Below, piece by piece: positions 23,339-32,864 of a DNA stretch of 64,000 nt. Each line of letters starts with the position of its first letter. Position 1 is the stretch's first letter. The notes beneath the pieces are model-generated. The model searched no databases. It worked only from the letters and a program-made list of their open reading frames with translations, and was not told the origin of the DNA. The position numbers were made by a program, and so were the translations under genes. Origin of the DNA: RZZS01 sp964498755 (GTDB taxonomy: Bacteria; Pseudomonadota; Alphaproteobacteria; Micavibrionales; Micavibrionaceae); contig CAZCIB010000007.1 of the NCBI GenBank assembly GCA_964498755.1, forward strand, positions 6,152 through 70,151, written 5' to 3'.

Positions 23339-25321
23339 ATGCAGGCAGAACAAACGCAGGACATGATCAATTTCACTTTTCCCGACGGCTCGGTCAAACC
23401 TTACCCCGCCGGGACTACGGGCATGGAAATTGCGGCCTCGATCTCGAATTCGCTGGCCAAATCGGCCGCAGTCTTTGAACTGGACGGCAAGGCGCTGGAC
23501 CTGTCTACGCCTTTGTACGAGGGCGGGAAAATCCGCATTATCCGCCGCGACGACGATGAGTCGCTGGAATTTATCCGGCATGACGCCGCGCATGTGATGG
23601 CCGAGGCCGTGCAGGAGCTTTTCCCGGGCACGCAGGTCACCATAGGCCCGACGATAGAAAACGGCTTTTACTATGACTTCGCCAAGAACGAGCCGTTCTC
23701 GTCCGAAGACCTGGAGAAAATCGAAAAGAAAATGCGCGAGATCATCGACCGCGGCGCGGCCTTTACGCGCGAGGTCTGGGACCGGGACGAGGCCATCAGG
23801 TTCTTCCGCGAAAAGGGCGAAAACTACAAGGCCGAGATTATCGCCGACCTGCCCGAAGACGAAGAGGTCAAAATGTACAGGCAAGGCGATTGGCTGGATT
23901 TGTGCCGAGGGCCCCATATGCCGAGCGTCAAGCATATCGGCCATGCATTTAAGTTAACCAAAGTTGCCGGCGCGTACTGGCGCGGGGACTCGTCGAAGGC
24001 GATGCTGACCCGTATTTACGGCACCGCATGGCGCAACGACAAGGAGCTTCAGGATTACCTGACAATGCTCGAGGAAGCCGAAAAGCGAGATCACCGCCGC
24101 CTCGGCAAGGAAATGGATTTGTTCCATTTTCAGGAAGAAGCGCACGGCTCGTGCTTCTGGCACCCTAAGGGCTTTATTATTTACAACGAGATGGAAGGCT
24201 ATATCCGCCGCCGTCTGCGCGCTTCCGGCTACAAGGAAATCAAGACGCCGCAACTGATCGACAACAAGCTCTGGGAAGCTTCGGGGCACTGGGGCAAGTA
24301 CCGCGAGAATATGTTCGTCGTGCCGGACGAGGTTCCCAATACGTCCGATGAAGGCCCGATCGTCAGCGACAAGGCGTTTGAAAAGCTGATGGCGCTCAAG
24401 CCCATGAACTGCCCCGCGCACGTGCAGGTTTTCAAGCAGGGGATCAAATCCTACCGCGATTTGCCCTTAAGGCTCGCGGAATTCGGCTGTTGCCACAGGA
24501 ACGAGGCGCATGGCGCGCTGCACGGTCTGATGCGCGTACGCCAGTTTACGCAGGATGACGCCCATATTTTCTGCACCGAAGACCAGATCACGGACGAGGC
24601 CGTTGCGTTTTGCAACTTGCTCAAGGCCGTCTATTCCGATCTCGGCTTTAACGACGTCGCCGTGGCGCTGTCCTTGCGGCCTGAAATGCGCGTCGGCGCG
24701 GATGAGCTCTGGGACAAGGCGGAGAACGGTCTGCGCGAGGCCCTCAACCGCACGGGCCTTGAGTTCCGGGAAGAGCCGGGCGACGGCGCCTTCTACGGCC
24801 CCAAAATCGATTACCAGGTGCGCGACGCGATTGGCCGGACGTGGCAGTGCGGCACGCTCCAGCTTGACTTTAATTTGCCGGAACGTCTGGACGCGAGCTA
24901 TATCGGCGAGGACGGCAACCGTCACCGGCCCGTCATGCTTCACCGCGCGATTCTTGGCTCGCTGGAGCGGTTCATCGGCGTGATGATCGAGAGCTATGCG
25001 GGCAAGCTGCCCTTGTGGCTTGCGCCTGTTCAATGCGTGATTGCGACGATTACGAGCGAGGCCGATGAATACGCGCAAAAAGTCCATAAGGATCTGACGG
25101 ATCTGGGCTTGCGCGCCGAGCTGGATTTGCGGAATGAAAAGATCAATTACAAGATCCGCGAGCATTCGGTGGCCAAAGTCCCGGTCCTGCTCGTCGTCGG
25201 CAAGCGCGAGGCGGAGGAAGCAACCGTCGCCATCCGCAGGCTTGGCGAGAAAGATCAGCCGGTAAAGCCGCTTGCCGAGGCGGTCGCGGAATTGAAAGCG
25301 CAATGCGCCGCGCCTTTCTGA
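23339..25321 (+). CDS. thrS: Threonyl-tRNA synthetase
   Basis: Charges tRNA-Thr. Domains in order: TGS (MINFTFPDGSVKPYPAG, residues about 9-70); editing SAD domain with HDAAHVMAEA (His-x3-His near residue 81) and the YRQGDWLDLCRGPH zinc/editing motif; class II catalytic core with GCCHRNEAHGALHGLMRVRQFTQDDAHIF (motif 2) and the zinc Cys in MNCPAHV; motif 3 HRAILGSLERFIGVMIE; C-terminal anticodon-binding domain. 660 residues. The ATG at 23339 adds eight residues before MINF; the ATG at 23363 is the alternative. Followed by infC, a standard neighbour. Confidence 0.97.
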   Translation: MQAEQTQDMINFTFPDGSVKPYPAGTTGMEIAASISNSLAKSAAVFELDGKALDLSTPLYEGGKIRIIRRDDDESLEFIRHDAAHVMAEAVQELFPGTQVTIGPTIENGFYYDFAKNEPFSSEDLEKIEKKMREIIDRGAAFTREVWDRDEAIRFFREKGENYKAEIIADLPEDEEVKMYRQGDWLDLCRGPHMPSVKHIGHAFKLTKVAGAYWRGDSSKAMLTRIYGTAWRNDKELQDYLTMLEEAEKRDHRRLGKEMDLFHFQEEAHGSCFWHPKGFIIYNEMEGYIRRRLRASGYKEIKTPQLIDNKLWEASGHWGKYRENMFVVPDEVPNTSDEGPIVSDKAFEKLMALKPMNCPAHVQVFKQGIKSYRDLPLRLAEFGCCHRNEAHGALHGLMRVRQFTQDDAHIFCTEDQITDEAVAFCNLLKAVYSDLGFNDVAVALSLRPEMRVGADELWDKAENGLREALNRTGLEFREEPGDGAFYGPKIDYQVRDAIGRTWQCGTLQLDFNLPERLDASYIGEDGNRHRPVMLHRAILGSLERFIGVMIESYAGKLPLWLAPVQCVIATITSEADEYAQKVHKDLTDLGLRAELDLRNEKINYKIREHSVAKVPVLLVVGKREAEEATVAIRRLGEKDQPVKPLAEAVAELKAQCAAPF

Positions 25322-25355
25322 TTTTTTTAACCATCTCCGGAGTAAATTTTGATCC

Positions 25356-25375
25356 TCAAGCGTATGTACGCTTGA
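25356..25375. other. Perfect hairpin between thrS and infC
   Basis: TCAAGCGTA-TG-TACGCTTGA, a 9-bp perfect inverted repeat in the 119-base thrS-infC gap. No T run follows on the plus strand, so it is not a standard terminator. It could be a leader structure or a protein-binding palindrome. Confidence 0.6.
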
Positions 25376-25428
25376 AAAATGCGGAAAACAGCCGTATTGA
25401 TTCAAATTTGGAGATATGAACAACAGTC

Positions 25429-25443
25429 AGGAGAACCACGATT
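25429..25443 (+). promoter_or_regulatory. infC ribosome binding site with AUU start codon
   Basis: AGGAG (25429-25433) lies 7 bases before ATT at 25441. The reading frame from this ATT is open into infC and encodes the expected IF3 N-terminus. A rare AUU start is the known basis of IF3 autoregulation. Confidence 0.85.
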
Positions 25444-25986
25444 AGGAAGCCAGCCCCGCCAAACCGCGCGCCGCGTCAGGAAGGACCGCGCATAAACGAT
25501 GACATCCGCGCCGAAGAGGTGCGTCTTGTTGACTCCGAAGGTGAAATGATTGGCGTTGTCAGTCTGGACGAAGCTCTTAGAAAGGCCGAAGAAGCCGGAC
25601 TTGACCTCGTGGAGATCTCGCCGAATGCGGCGCCGCCCGTGTGTAAAATACTCGACTACGGCAAATACAAATACGAGCAGCAGAAAAAAGCCAACGAAGC
25701 CCGTAAAAAGCAGAAAACCGTCGACGTCAAGGAAGTCAAAATTCGCCCCTCGATCGAGGAGCACGATTACGGCGTAAAGCTCAAAAACGCGCGGCGCTTC
25801 CTCGAATCAGGCGACAAGGTAAAGGTATCCATGCGTTTCCGCGGACGCGAGATGTCGCACCAGGAAATCGGCATGGAGGTTCTCGAGCGTTTCAAAAGCG
25901 ATCTCGAAGATACCGGCAAGCCGGAAATGGGCCCAAAGCTCGAGGGCCGCCAGATGATCATGATCCTTGTGCCGGAGAAGGCTTAG
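25441..25986 (+). CDS. infC: Translation initiation factor IF-3
   Basis: Prevents premature 70S joining and proofreads initiator tRNA and start codons. The gene is read from ATT at 25441 (181 residues); the first in-frame GTG (25519) would remove the conserved PRINDDIRAEEVRLVDSEGE segment. Domains: N-terminal ubiquitin-like domain to about residue 80 (LDLVEISPNAAPPVCKILDYGKYKYE), Lys-rich linker (QQKKANEARKKQKT), and C-terminal domain (VKIRPSIEEHDYGVKLKNA; VSMRFRGREMSHQEIG; GRQMIMILVP). Autoregulation through the AUU start is expected from E. coli. A 9-codon leader ORF overlaps the start (see findings). Confidence 0.95.
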   Translation: MRKPAPPNRAPRQEGPRINDDIRAEEVRLVDSEGEMIGVVSLDEALRKAEEAGLDLVEISPNAAPPVCKILDYGKYKYEQQKKANEARKKQKTVDVKEVKIRPSIEEHDYGVKLKNARRFLESGDKVKVSMRFRGREMSHQEIGMEVLERFKSDLEDTGKPEMGPKLEGRQMIMILVPEKA

Positions 25987-25988
25987 AG

Positions 25989-26309
25989 TCAAGCCACCGA
26001 ATCGATCCAGTCGGTGAGCTGGCCTTTGGCCATGCCGCCGACGCGCGTGTCGACGACCTGACCGCCCTTGAATACCATGAGCGTGGGAATGCCGCGAACG
26101 CCGTATTGCGTCGGCGTGTTCGGGCTTTCGTCGATGTTCACCTTGACGATCTTGATCTTGCCGTCCAGTTCCTGCGCGATTTCATCAATCACAGGCGACA
26201 GGGCCTTACAGGGGCCGCACCATTCCGCCCAGAAATCGACGACGACCGGACCTTCCGCCTTTAGAACCTCGTTCTCGAAATTATCGTCGTTAACAGCTTG
26301 CGCGGACAT
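25989..26309 (-). CDS. trxA: Thioredoxin TrxA
   Basis: A cytoplasmic dithiol reductase for ribonucleotide reductase and others. 106 residues with VVDFWAEWCGPCKALSPVIDEIA (active site WCGPC near residues 31-35), cis-Pro in VRGIPTLMVFKGG and the C-terminal helix. It lies downstream of addA on the same strand, 82 bases away, as in many alphaproteobacteria. Converges with infC 2 bases away. Confidence 0.97.
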   Translation of the reverse strand: MSAQAVNDDNFENEVLKAEGPVVVDFWAEWCGPCKALSPVIDEIAQELDGKIKIVKVNIDESPNTPTQYGVRGIPTLMVFKGGQVVDTRVGGMAKGQLTDWIDSVA

Positions 26310-26391
26310 GTTTCCCCCTTATTAATTATATGACTTGCATTAATTGACTATATTGTCGTTTTTGCGGCGCGGGTCAAGGGGGCCGCGCTTT

Positions 26392-29300
26392 TCATCCCGG
26401 AACTTCCATCATCAATGCGCTCTCCGTCCAGAGCAAGAAGCAGCGGACGTTTTTACGCGGGTAAACCTGTAACAATATGTCTCGGTAGGACCGCATCTGG
26501 TCCATATACATTTCAGGTATGGCGTTCGCCTCCATCGGCGCGGGGCGGTTGGTTTTGTAATCGACGATCAGAACCTCATCCTCCCTGACGACAAGCCGGT
26601 CGATCTGGCCGCTGACGATTTTATTGCCGGACAGCAGGCCCGTGACCGGAACTTCCGCGCGCGAGCCGGGACCGAACAGGTCTGAAAACCTCGGATCGTC
26701 CAGAATAGAGAGCGTTTCCGTGACGATATTGGCCTGGATGCGTTCAGGCAGACCGGCCCCCGATTTCTCAACGTAAAGGCGCGCCGCGTCTTCGCGCGCT
26801 TCCTGCGGCAGGTCTGGCAAGAATTGCAGTAAACTATGCGTGACATTGCCGCGCAGGAAGCGGAACTGCCCCTCTTCATCAAGCGGAGACGAGACCGGGT
26901 CCGGAGCTGAGGGGCGCGAGGGCGTCAGCGGTCTTGGCGGATCGGGCTCTTCCGGCGCGGCTTTATGAATCCAGCCGGGCAAATCAACGTCTTCGGTTTT
27001 GTCCGTCGCAGATTTATCAGCCCTGTCCGCTTCGCGCGTCTGCAGGGACGAGATCTTGCGCAAACGCGCCGGACTGCCGTCGTCCCCGGTTTCCGGCGGG
27101 CTGTAATTCCGGCTTTCCGCGCAGTTTGAAAAGCCTTGCCGCACAAGCGCGTACCAGCTCGCCTCGTCAATATTCTCGCTTTGGGCGCAGCCTGAGACAT
27201 AGAGCCTGTCCTCGGCGCGGGTCATGGCGACATAAAGCAGCCTTCGGTATTCGTCGTCGGCCTTGCCCGCGAGCGTCTCTTTCGCCTGCCGGTATGTTTC
27301 CGGCTCGTCCTCCTTGCGCGCGCACCACAAGGGCAGTTCAAGTCCGGTTTTGTCCGGCCACAGAATACGCGGCAGTTTTGCCGAACTGCCGGACTTGACC
27401 GTATCGGGAAGAATGACGATCGGGGCCTGCAGGCCCTTTGAGCCGTGAACCGTCATGATCCGGACCTGACCGTCGCCCTCTTCCATCTCTCTTTTGATTT
27501 CCTGATCGCTTGATTCGATGTCCCTGACAAATTGCTGGAGCGCGGGCGGCTGCGATTTTTCGTGTTGAAGGGCCGCGTTTAAAAGCTCCTCTACCGGATC
27601 GGCGCAATCGTTGCCAAGTCTGCGCTTCAGCGCTCTCAACGCAGTTCCGTCCCGGTCAGCGGGGCAAGGGCGCTGCAGAATTTCGGCAAAAAACGCGAAG
27701 GGCGCATGACGCCGGCCTTGCGCGATAACATTTTCGAGCCACCGCACGGTCTCCTGATGCGCCCCGGATTGCCGCAGCGCATGCCACAAACTTCCCTTGC
27801 GGTTGCAGGCGATGTCAAAAAGCGCGTCTTCGCTGAAACCGGCCAGCGGGGATTTGAGAGCGCAGGCGAGGGTCAGATCATCTTCGGGAAGCAGCGCGAA
27901 TTTCGCCAGCGCAAGCAGGTCCTCGACGGCGATCTGATCGGCGAGGCGCATCCGGTCGGCGCCGCTTACCGGGATATTCATGTTTTTAAGGGCCAGCATG
28001 AGCTCGCTGACCAGCGCGTTTCTGGAGCGCACGAGGATCATGATGTCGCCGGCGCGGACGGGCCGGTCGCGCGATTCCAGCCGTTCGCCGCAGTCCAGCC
28101 AGCCCCTGATCTCTTCCGCGATATAGCGGGCGAGTTTGCTCCGGCCGCTTTGATGCTCGCGCACTTCCGTCGGGGGGCGCCAGGGATCGCGCTCTTCCGG
28201 TTTCTCATTCACAAATAACGGCCAGAGTTCGGCGTGTCCGGCCTGCCCCAGCCTGTAGGAAATGTGCGGACTGTCTTCATCGAATCCCCGGCGCGCCGCT
28301 TCTCCCCTGAAAACGGCGTCGACGAGTTCCAGCACAGGCGCCGTCGTGCGGAAGGAGATATTGAGCGGCACATTGTCCCAGAGCTTTCCGCACCCGCGCG
28401 CTTTTTGTTCGAGATCGCGGCGCATGCGGGCGAATTCCTGCGGCGCGGCGCGCTGGAAGCTGTATATGGACTGCTTGGCGTCGCCGACGACGAACAAAGA
28501 CCTGTCGGCTTCGCGCGCGCCCGCGCCCGAGAAAAATTCGCTGCATAGAGCCTCGATGATGCGCCATTGCTCCGGGTTCGTGTCCTGCGCCTCGTCGACG
28601 AGGATGTGATCAACGCCCTGATCGAGTTTATAGAGAACCCATGACGGCATGGTCTCACTTTCCAGCAGGGCCAGCGTTTTCAGGATCATGTCGTCGTAAT
28701 CGAGCCTTGCCAGGCGCGTCTTTTGTTCCTGGTAGGCTTGCGTAATCTCGTGGCCCAGAAGGAACAGCCCGCAGGTGAGATTAATACAGCGCAGGGCCTT
28801 GACTTTTTCCCTGTAATTGTAAAGACGCCGGGATTCCGCGCGTAAAAAGTCGACGACTTCCGGGTTGTTCTGAACAATCCGCTTTGTCGGGAAATGCGTC
28901 TCGCGTATCTCGCCGTCGCTTTTGAGAAAAACGCGCATATGCGCTTCGATTAAATCGCTTCTCCGCCGCTCCGTGTTGAGCCAGAGATGCAGATGATCGG
29001 CCGTAGCGATATCGGTTTTGCCCTTTGATCCGGACAGGACGGCGCAGGCATGGCGCAGAGCCGCTTCGCGATGCGGCTTTAAGTCACAGACGTCTTCGAG
29101 CGCCTGTTCTTCCGTTTCATTCGGGGAAAGACCGAAATGATTAAACAGCGCCGCGCGCAGGCCGTCGGCGTTCCAGAAACGGGTCATCAGGGTTTCAAGC
29201 TGGCCGCGTTCGGACGTTATTCCGAGAAGCAGTTTGCGCAGCTGTTCTTCGTTTTGTTCAACCAGAAGCTCTTGCGCGGCAAGGCTCAGGGGAGAGCCGG

Positions 29301-29874
29301 GGCTCTCTTCCGCGCGGCGCATAACCTTTAACAGCGCCGTATCAAGCAATTGCCGGGATTCGCTCTCTTCGAGCGCCTCAAAATGGGGCGATACGCCCGC
29401 CTCCAGCGGAAAACGGCCGAGTATCGACTGGCAAAAGGCGTGGATCGTCATAATCTTCAGACCGCCGGGAACATCGAGAACGCCCGCGAATAACTGGCGC
29501 GCGGCCGCGCATTCCTCTGGCGTCGCGGCGCGGCCGAGAATCTTTTCGGAGAGCTCTTTTTGTAAATCGGCTTCCGGCGCCACGGCCCATTCGGACAGTT
29601 TCCGGCTGAGGCGCAGGGCCATCTCGCTCGCGGCGGCTTTCGTGAAAGTGAGGCAGAGAATTTTATGCGGCGGCGTCCCCGGGGTTCCATCCGCGCGCGG
29701 CAATAAGAGCCTTAACACGCGGTCGGTCAGGACCTTGGTCTTTCCCGTGCCGGCTGACGCGCTGACCCAGACGGACGCGCCGGGGTCGGAAGCCTTGCGC
29801 TGCAAGACGTTGGGGTCAATAGGACGAACCGAATCCGGTTCATTCTGCGCCGCTGTGATCCCGGTCATCGTCAT
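26392..29874 (-). CDS. addA: Double-strand break repair helicase/nuclease AddA
   Basis: UvrD-type helicase subunit of AddAB, which processes DNA ends for RecA loading. Start ATG 29874 overlaps the addB stop as ATGA; the ORF extension to 29907 is not needed. 1160 residues. Walker A SASAGTGKTKVLTDR is near residues 39-53, motif II ILVDEAQDTN, motif III VGDAKQSIYSFQRA, motif V/VI VHGSKGLQAPIVILPDT and YVAMTRAEDRLYVSG. The C-terminal PD-(D/E)XK nuclease reads EDEVLIVDYKTNRP near residue 1105. All helicase and nuclease motifs are intact. Confidence 0.95.
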   Translation of the reverse strand: MTMTGITAAQNEPDSVRPIDPNVLQRKASDPGASVWVSASAGTGKTKVLTDRVLRLLLPRADGTPGTPPHKILCLTFTKAAASEMALRLSRKLSEWAVAPEADLQKELSEKILGRAATPEECAAARQLFAGVLDVPGGLKIMTIHAFCQSILGRFPLEAGVSPHFEALEESESRQLLDTALLKVMRRAEESPGSPLSLAAQELLVEQNEEQLRKLLLGITSERGQLETLMTRFWNADGLRAALFNHFGLSPNETEEQALEDVCDLKPHREAALRHACAVLSGSKGKTDIATADHLHLWLNTERRRSDLIEAHMRVFLKSDGEIRETHFPTKRIVQNNPEVVDFLRAESRRLYNYREKVKALRCINLTCGLFLLGHEITQAYQEQKTRLARLDYDDMILKTLALLESETMPSWVLYKLDQGVDHILVDEAQDTNPEQWRIIEALCSEFFSGAGAREADRSLFVVGDAKQSIYSFQRAAPQEFARMRRDLEQKARGCGKLWDNVPLNISFRTTAPVLELVDAVFRGEAARRGFDEDSPHISYRLGQAGHAELWPLFVNEKPEERDPWRPPTEVREHQSGRSKLARYIAEEIRGWLDCGERLESRDRPVRAGDIMILVRSRNALVSELMLALKNMNIPVSGADRMRLADQIAVEDLLALAKFALLPEDDLTLACALKSPLAGFSEDALFDIACNRKGSLWHALRQSGAHQETVRWLENVIAQGRRHAPFAFFAEILQRPCPADRDGTALRALKRRLGNDCADPVEELLNAALQHEKSQPPALQQFVRDIESSDQEIKREMEEGDGQVRIMTVHGSKGLQAPIVILPDTVKSGSSAKLPRILWPDKTGLELPLWCARKEDEPETYRQAKETLAGKADDEYRRLLYVAMTRAEDRLYVSGCAQSENIDEASWYALVRQGFSNCAESRNYSPPETGDDGSPARLRKISSLQTREADRADKSATDKTEDVDLPGWIHKAAPEEPDPPRPLTPSRPSAPDPVSSPLDEEGQFRFLRGNVTHSLLQFLPDLPQEAREDAARLYVEKSGAGLPERIQANIVTETLSILDDPRFSDLFGPGSRAEVPVTGLLSGNKIVSGQIDRLVVREDEVLIVDYKTNRPAPMEANAIPEMYMDQMRSYRDILLQVYPRKNVRCFLLWTESALMMEVPG

Positions 29875-32813
29875 GCGGCCTCCTCCTGATCTCCCATCAC
29901 GGACCACTCCTTCACGCGGGCAAGATGGGTATAATCACTAAAACGCGGGGCGTTTTTCGGGTCTGGCGCGCTGAGGTAAGGCGTTTCCGGCAGATCAAAT
30001 GTTTCGATGAGCGTTTTGAGCCCGTCCGAGGCCGTTTCAATCGCGCCGGTCAGGTCGTCATTTTCCAGCAGCGTCACGTTTCCCGGGGTTTTCCCGCCGG
30101 TCAGGACGCAATAGGACAGACCTTTCACCTCGTGCGCCGGAAGATTTTCAAATCCGCCGTTCCGGAGGATCAGCCCTTCGAGCGGGAGCTGCGGCAGCGC
30201 GGCGGATTTAAGCTTGGAAATCGGGTAAGAGCCGCCGGACTTGAAATCCGTAATCGCCGCGCCGCCTGCGTGATAGAGATCAATGCGGTCGGCGCGGGCC
30301 TTTAATGTGAAATCATTTCCGGAGGTCCGGATCGTAATCGCGCCTTCGGCCTCGCATTGCAAAAGCCGGGTTTTCTCCCGCCAGCTTTTCTCGTAACTGA
30401 CCGACCAGACGGCCAGATTTCGCAGTCTGGGCTGCCAGAGCCGCGTCGTTCCCTCGTCGATTTGCGTCTCCTCAAGCGTTTGCGCGGCTATGGAGAGGAA
30501 GAGGTCGCTGGCCGCGCTATCCGGCATGACGGGATCAAACGCCTTGCTGAACCGTTCCATGATGGCGTGGATGATCGTGCCGCGCTCGGCGGCGTCTATT
30601 TCCTTTTCGAGGTCGTCCATTTTCCGCAGGCGCAAAATATGCTTTGCGTAGACGCCGTAAGGATCTTTCATCCATTCTTCTATGGCCGTGACGGAAAGCG
30701 CGCGCGGGCGCGCCTCTGGCGGCGGTTTTGGGGCCGGGCGTTTGACGGGACTGTAATCATCCTCTTTGTCCAGCGCGCGGGCCCATCGCAAATACGGCCC
30801 GGCGCGGTATGCGTTTTCATCAATGCCGGCGGCTTTTAATACCGTATCCAGCCGCTGCAGCCAGCGCGAGGGCACGGACGGCGCGCCGTCGACCTGTTCG
30901 GAGCGGGTCAGGATAACGTCCTGCGCGCAAAAGGCCTGAACGAAATCATGCGCGGACTGTCCCGTGCGCCGCTCGAGCGCGCCAAGGCCGAAATCCTTGC
31001 GCATCGGACGCGACATCCACGGATCGTTTCCCGTATCCGGCGGCCAGCTTTTTTCATTAAGCCCGCCCAGAATAACCCGGTCCGCCTGTACCAGCCGCGC
31101 TTCGAGCGCGCCCAGTATGTGCAGGCGCGGATGGGTTCCGTAAGACGGACGGACGGTTTTGTCGCGCATAAGCTGTTCAAGGATTTCCGCGTATTCCTCC
31201 GCGTTCATGTCCGGGAAATGCCGGGCTTCGCCGCGAAGCTCCGACAAAAACAGCGCGGCCTGTTCGCCGTCGTCTCCCGTCCAAAGGCGGGCTGCGGCCT
31301 TTTCATTATCGCCCGCGGCCAGAGATTCCGCTGTTTTGATATGCGCATCCAGCCATTTCGACAAAGGCTGCGGACCGTTCTTCGCAAGCGTCGCAAGCGG
31401 TTCAAATGCCGCTTCAAGACGGGTCAGGAAGGCGCTTAAATGATCCGTTTCTTTATTTCTTTCTTTTTCTTTCAAAAGCTTGTGATGCAGACCCTGAAAG
31501 CCGCGTACCGGTTTCAGACCGCGTAAACATGCGTCGAGCTCCTGCGGCAGGGCGCCGTGTCCGGCCCGGGAAGCGCAGCCATGCTTTAACGCGGAAAGCA
31601 GTGGTACGGGCGCAAAATCCGAAAGAACGGCGTTTAGCGCCAGCCGCAGGAACGTTCCCTTTTCCGTTTCGTCCAGAGCCTGCCCGCCGGAGTCGTCCAG
31701 CGCAATGTTCCATCTCCTGCAAAGACCGGCGACGCGCCGGGCAAGCTGACGATCCGGGGTGATCAGCGCGGCTGTCGCATGTTCATCTTTCTCCAGCGTT
31801 TCCCGAAGCGCGCAGGCGATCACAAGCGCTTCCTCATGCGGGTTTTTACAGTCATAGCGGCGCAGGTTTTGCAGCGGCTCTTCGGGGATCTTCAGATTTT
31901 GCCAGCTTTGCGTGGTTTGCGCGGGCCGCATGATCTCGCGGGCAAGCGCTTCGCGCGCGGACGCATGCGCCGTCTCCGGCCAGATTGCAACCTCGCGCCG
32001 GTCGGCGCCGCAATGCGTCAGTAACTGGCGCAGCATGTATTGCGGATGCGTCTCATCAAGCTTTTGCCAGCTTTCCGCGTCCATGTCCCGGTCGAGTCCG
32101 GGCAGGACGACGCAGCCCTGCGGCATGCTTGCAATAACATGCAGGAGTTCCCGCACCGCCGGGAAAGAGCCGGTTGAACCCGCCGCGATGATTTTCTGGC
32201 GCGGCGGGTGATTGCGCCATTCCTGCGCCTGCAACCTGATGAGGCGGTTGCGCCGGTCGGCCTGATCGATCGCGCCGCGCTCCTTTAAAATCCCCGTCCA
32301 GTTTTCGCCGATGATTTTGAGGAATTGCGTCGTAATCTGCCAGTGTTCGGAAAATTTTTCCGGGACGAGTTTTTCCAGCGCGTCAAAAGACAGACCCTCG
32401 ATAATGATCTGGTCGAGCAAATGCCCGAGCGATTCAACAAGTTTGAAGGATTGCGCCGTCGTGCCCGTCCAGTCGCCGCGCGCGCGGATCAGCTCCGCCA
32501 GCAGGGCGCGGCGCTCCATTGGCGTAATTTCGCGGGGCAGGGCGGCGATGTCGCGCGCCTGCGCCGTGATTTGCAATTCGTCTTCGTCGGCGTCGCCAAT
32601 CGGCTGCATGCGCGGCAGGAGAAGCGGCTTTCCCCCGCTTCGGCGCAAAAACGCCTCTCTCAGCGCACGGCAGGCGCGCCGCGTCGGAAGCAGCACGCGC
32701 ATCGCGGCCAGATCTTCATTATGCCCTTCCGCCTGCTTCACAAGCCCGGCGGCGAGCGTGTCAACGAAGGGCTCTCCCGGCGGGATCGTATAGATATTCA
32801 TTGTAGCCGTCAT
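29871..32813 (-). CDS. addB: Double-strand break repair protein AddB
   Basis: The inactive-helicase/nuclease partner of AddA, which scans for Chi-like sites in characterised AddAB. 980 residues, usual for the alphaproteobacterial type. The N-terminus (FVDTLAAGLV...RVLLPTRRACRALREAFL) is typical; GGLNEKSWPPDTGNDPWMSR is the conserved core segment. The C-terminal nuclease domain has RADRIDLYHAGGAAITDFKSGG near residue 850. Translation may begin at ATG 32813 or 32801. Coupled to addA by a four-base overlap. Confidence 0.93.
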   Translation of the reverse strand: MTATMNIYTIPPGEPFVDTLAAGLVKQAEGHNEDLAAMRVLLPTRRACRALREAFLRRSGGKPLLLPRMQPIGDADEDELQITAQARDIAALPREITPMERRALLAELIRARGDWTGTTAQSFKLVESLGHLLDQIIIEGLSFDALEKLVPEKFSEHWQITTQFLKIIGENWTGILKERGAIDQADRRNRLIRLQAQEWRNHPPRQKIIAAGSTGSFPAVRELLHVIASMPQGCVVLPGLDRDMDAESWQKLDETHPQYMLRQLLTHCGADRREVAIWPETAHASAREALAREIMRPAQTTQSWQNLKIPEEPLQNLRRYDCKNPHEEALVIACALRETLEKDEHATAALITPDRQLARRVAGLCRRWNIALDDSGGQALDETEKGTFLRLALNAVLSDFAPVPLLSALKHGCASRAGHGALPQELDACLRGLKPVRGFQGLHHKLLKEKERNKETDHLSAFLTRLEAAFEPLATLAKNGPQPLSKWLDAHIKTAESLAAGDNEKAAARLWTGDDGEQAALFLSELRGEARHFPDMNAEEYAEILEQLMRDKTVRPSYGTHPRLHILGALEARLVQADRVILGGLNEKSWPPDTGNDPWMSRPMRKDFGLGALERRTGQSAHDFVQAFCAQDVILTRSEQVDGAPSVPSRWLQRLDTVLKAAGIDENAYRAGPYLRWARALDKEDDYSPVKRPAPKPPPEARPRALSVTAIEEWMKDPYGVYAKHILRLRKMDDLEKEIDAAERGTIIHAIMERFSKAFDPVMPDSAASDLFLSIAAQTLEETQIDEGTTRLWQPRLRNLAVWSVSYEKSWREKTRLLQCEAEGAITIRTSGNDFTLKARADRIDLYHAGGAAITDFKSGGSYPISKLKSAALPQLPLEGLILRNGGFENLPAHEVKGLSYCVLTGGKTPGNVTLLENDDLTGAIETASDGLKTLIETFDLPETPYLSAPDPKNAPRFSDYTHLARVKEWSVMGDQEEAA

Positions 32814-32864
32814 ATCTTTTGCTTTTACTCATATCCAAAAAAAGAAACGTGTCAAAATCTCCCC

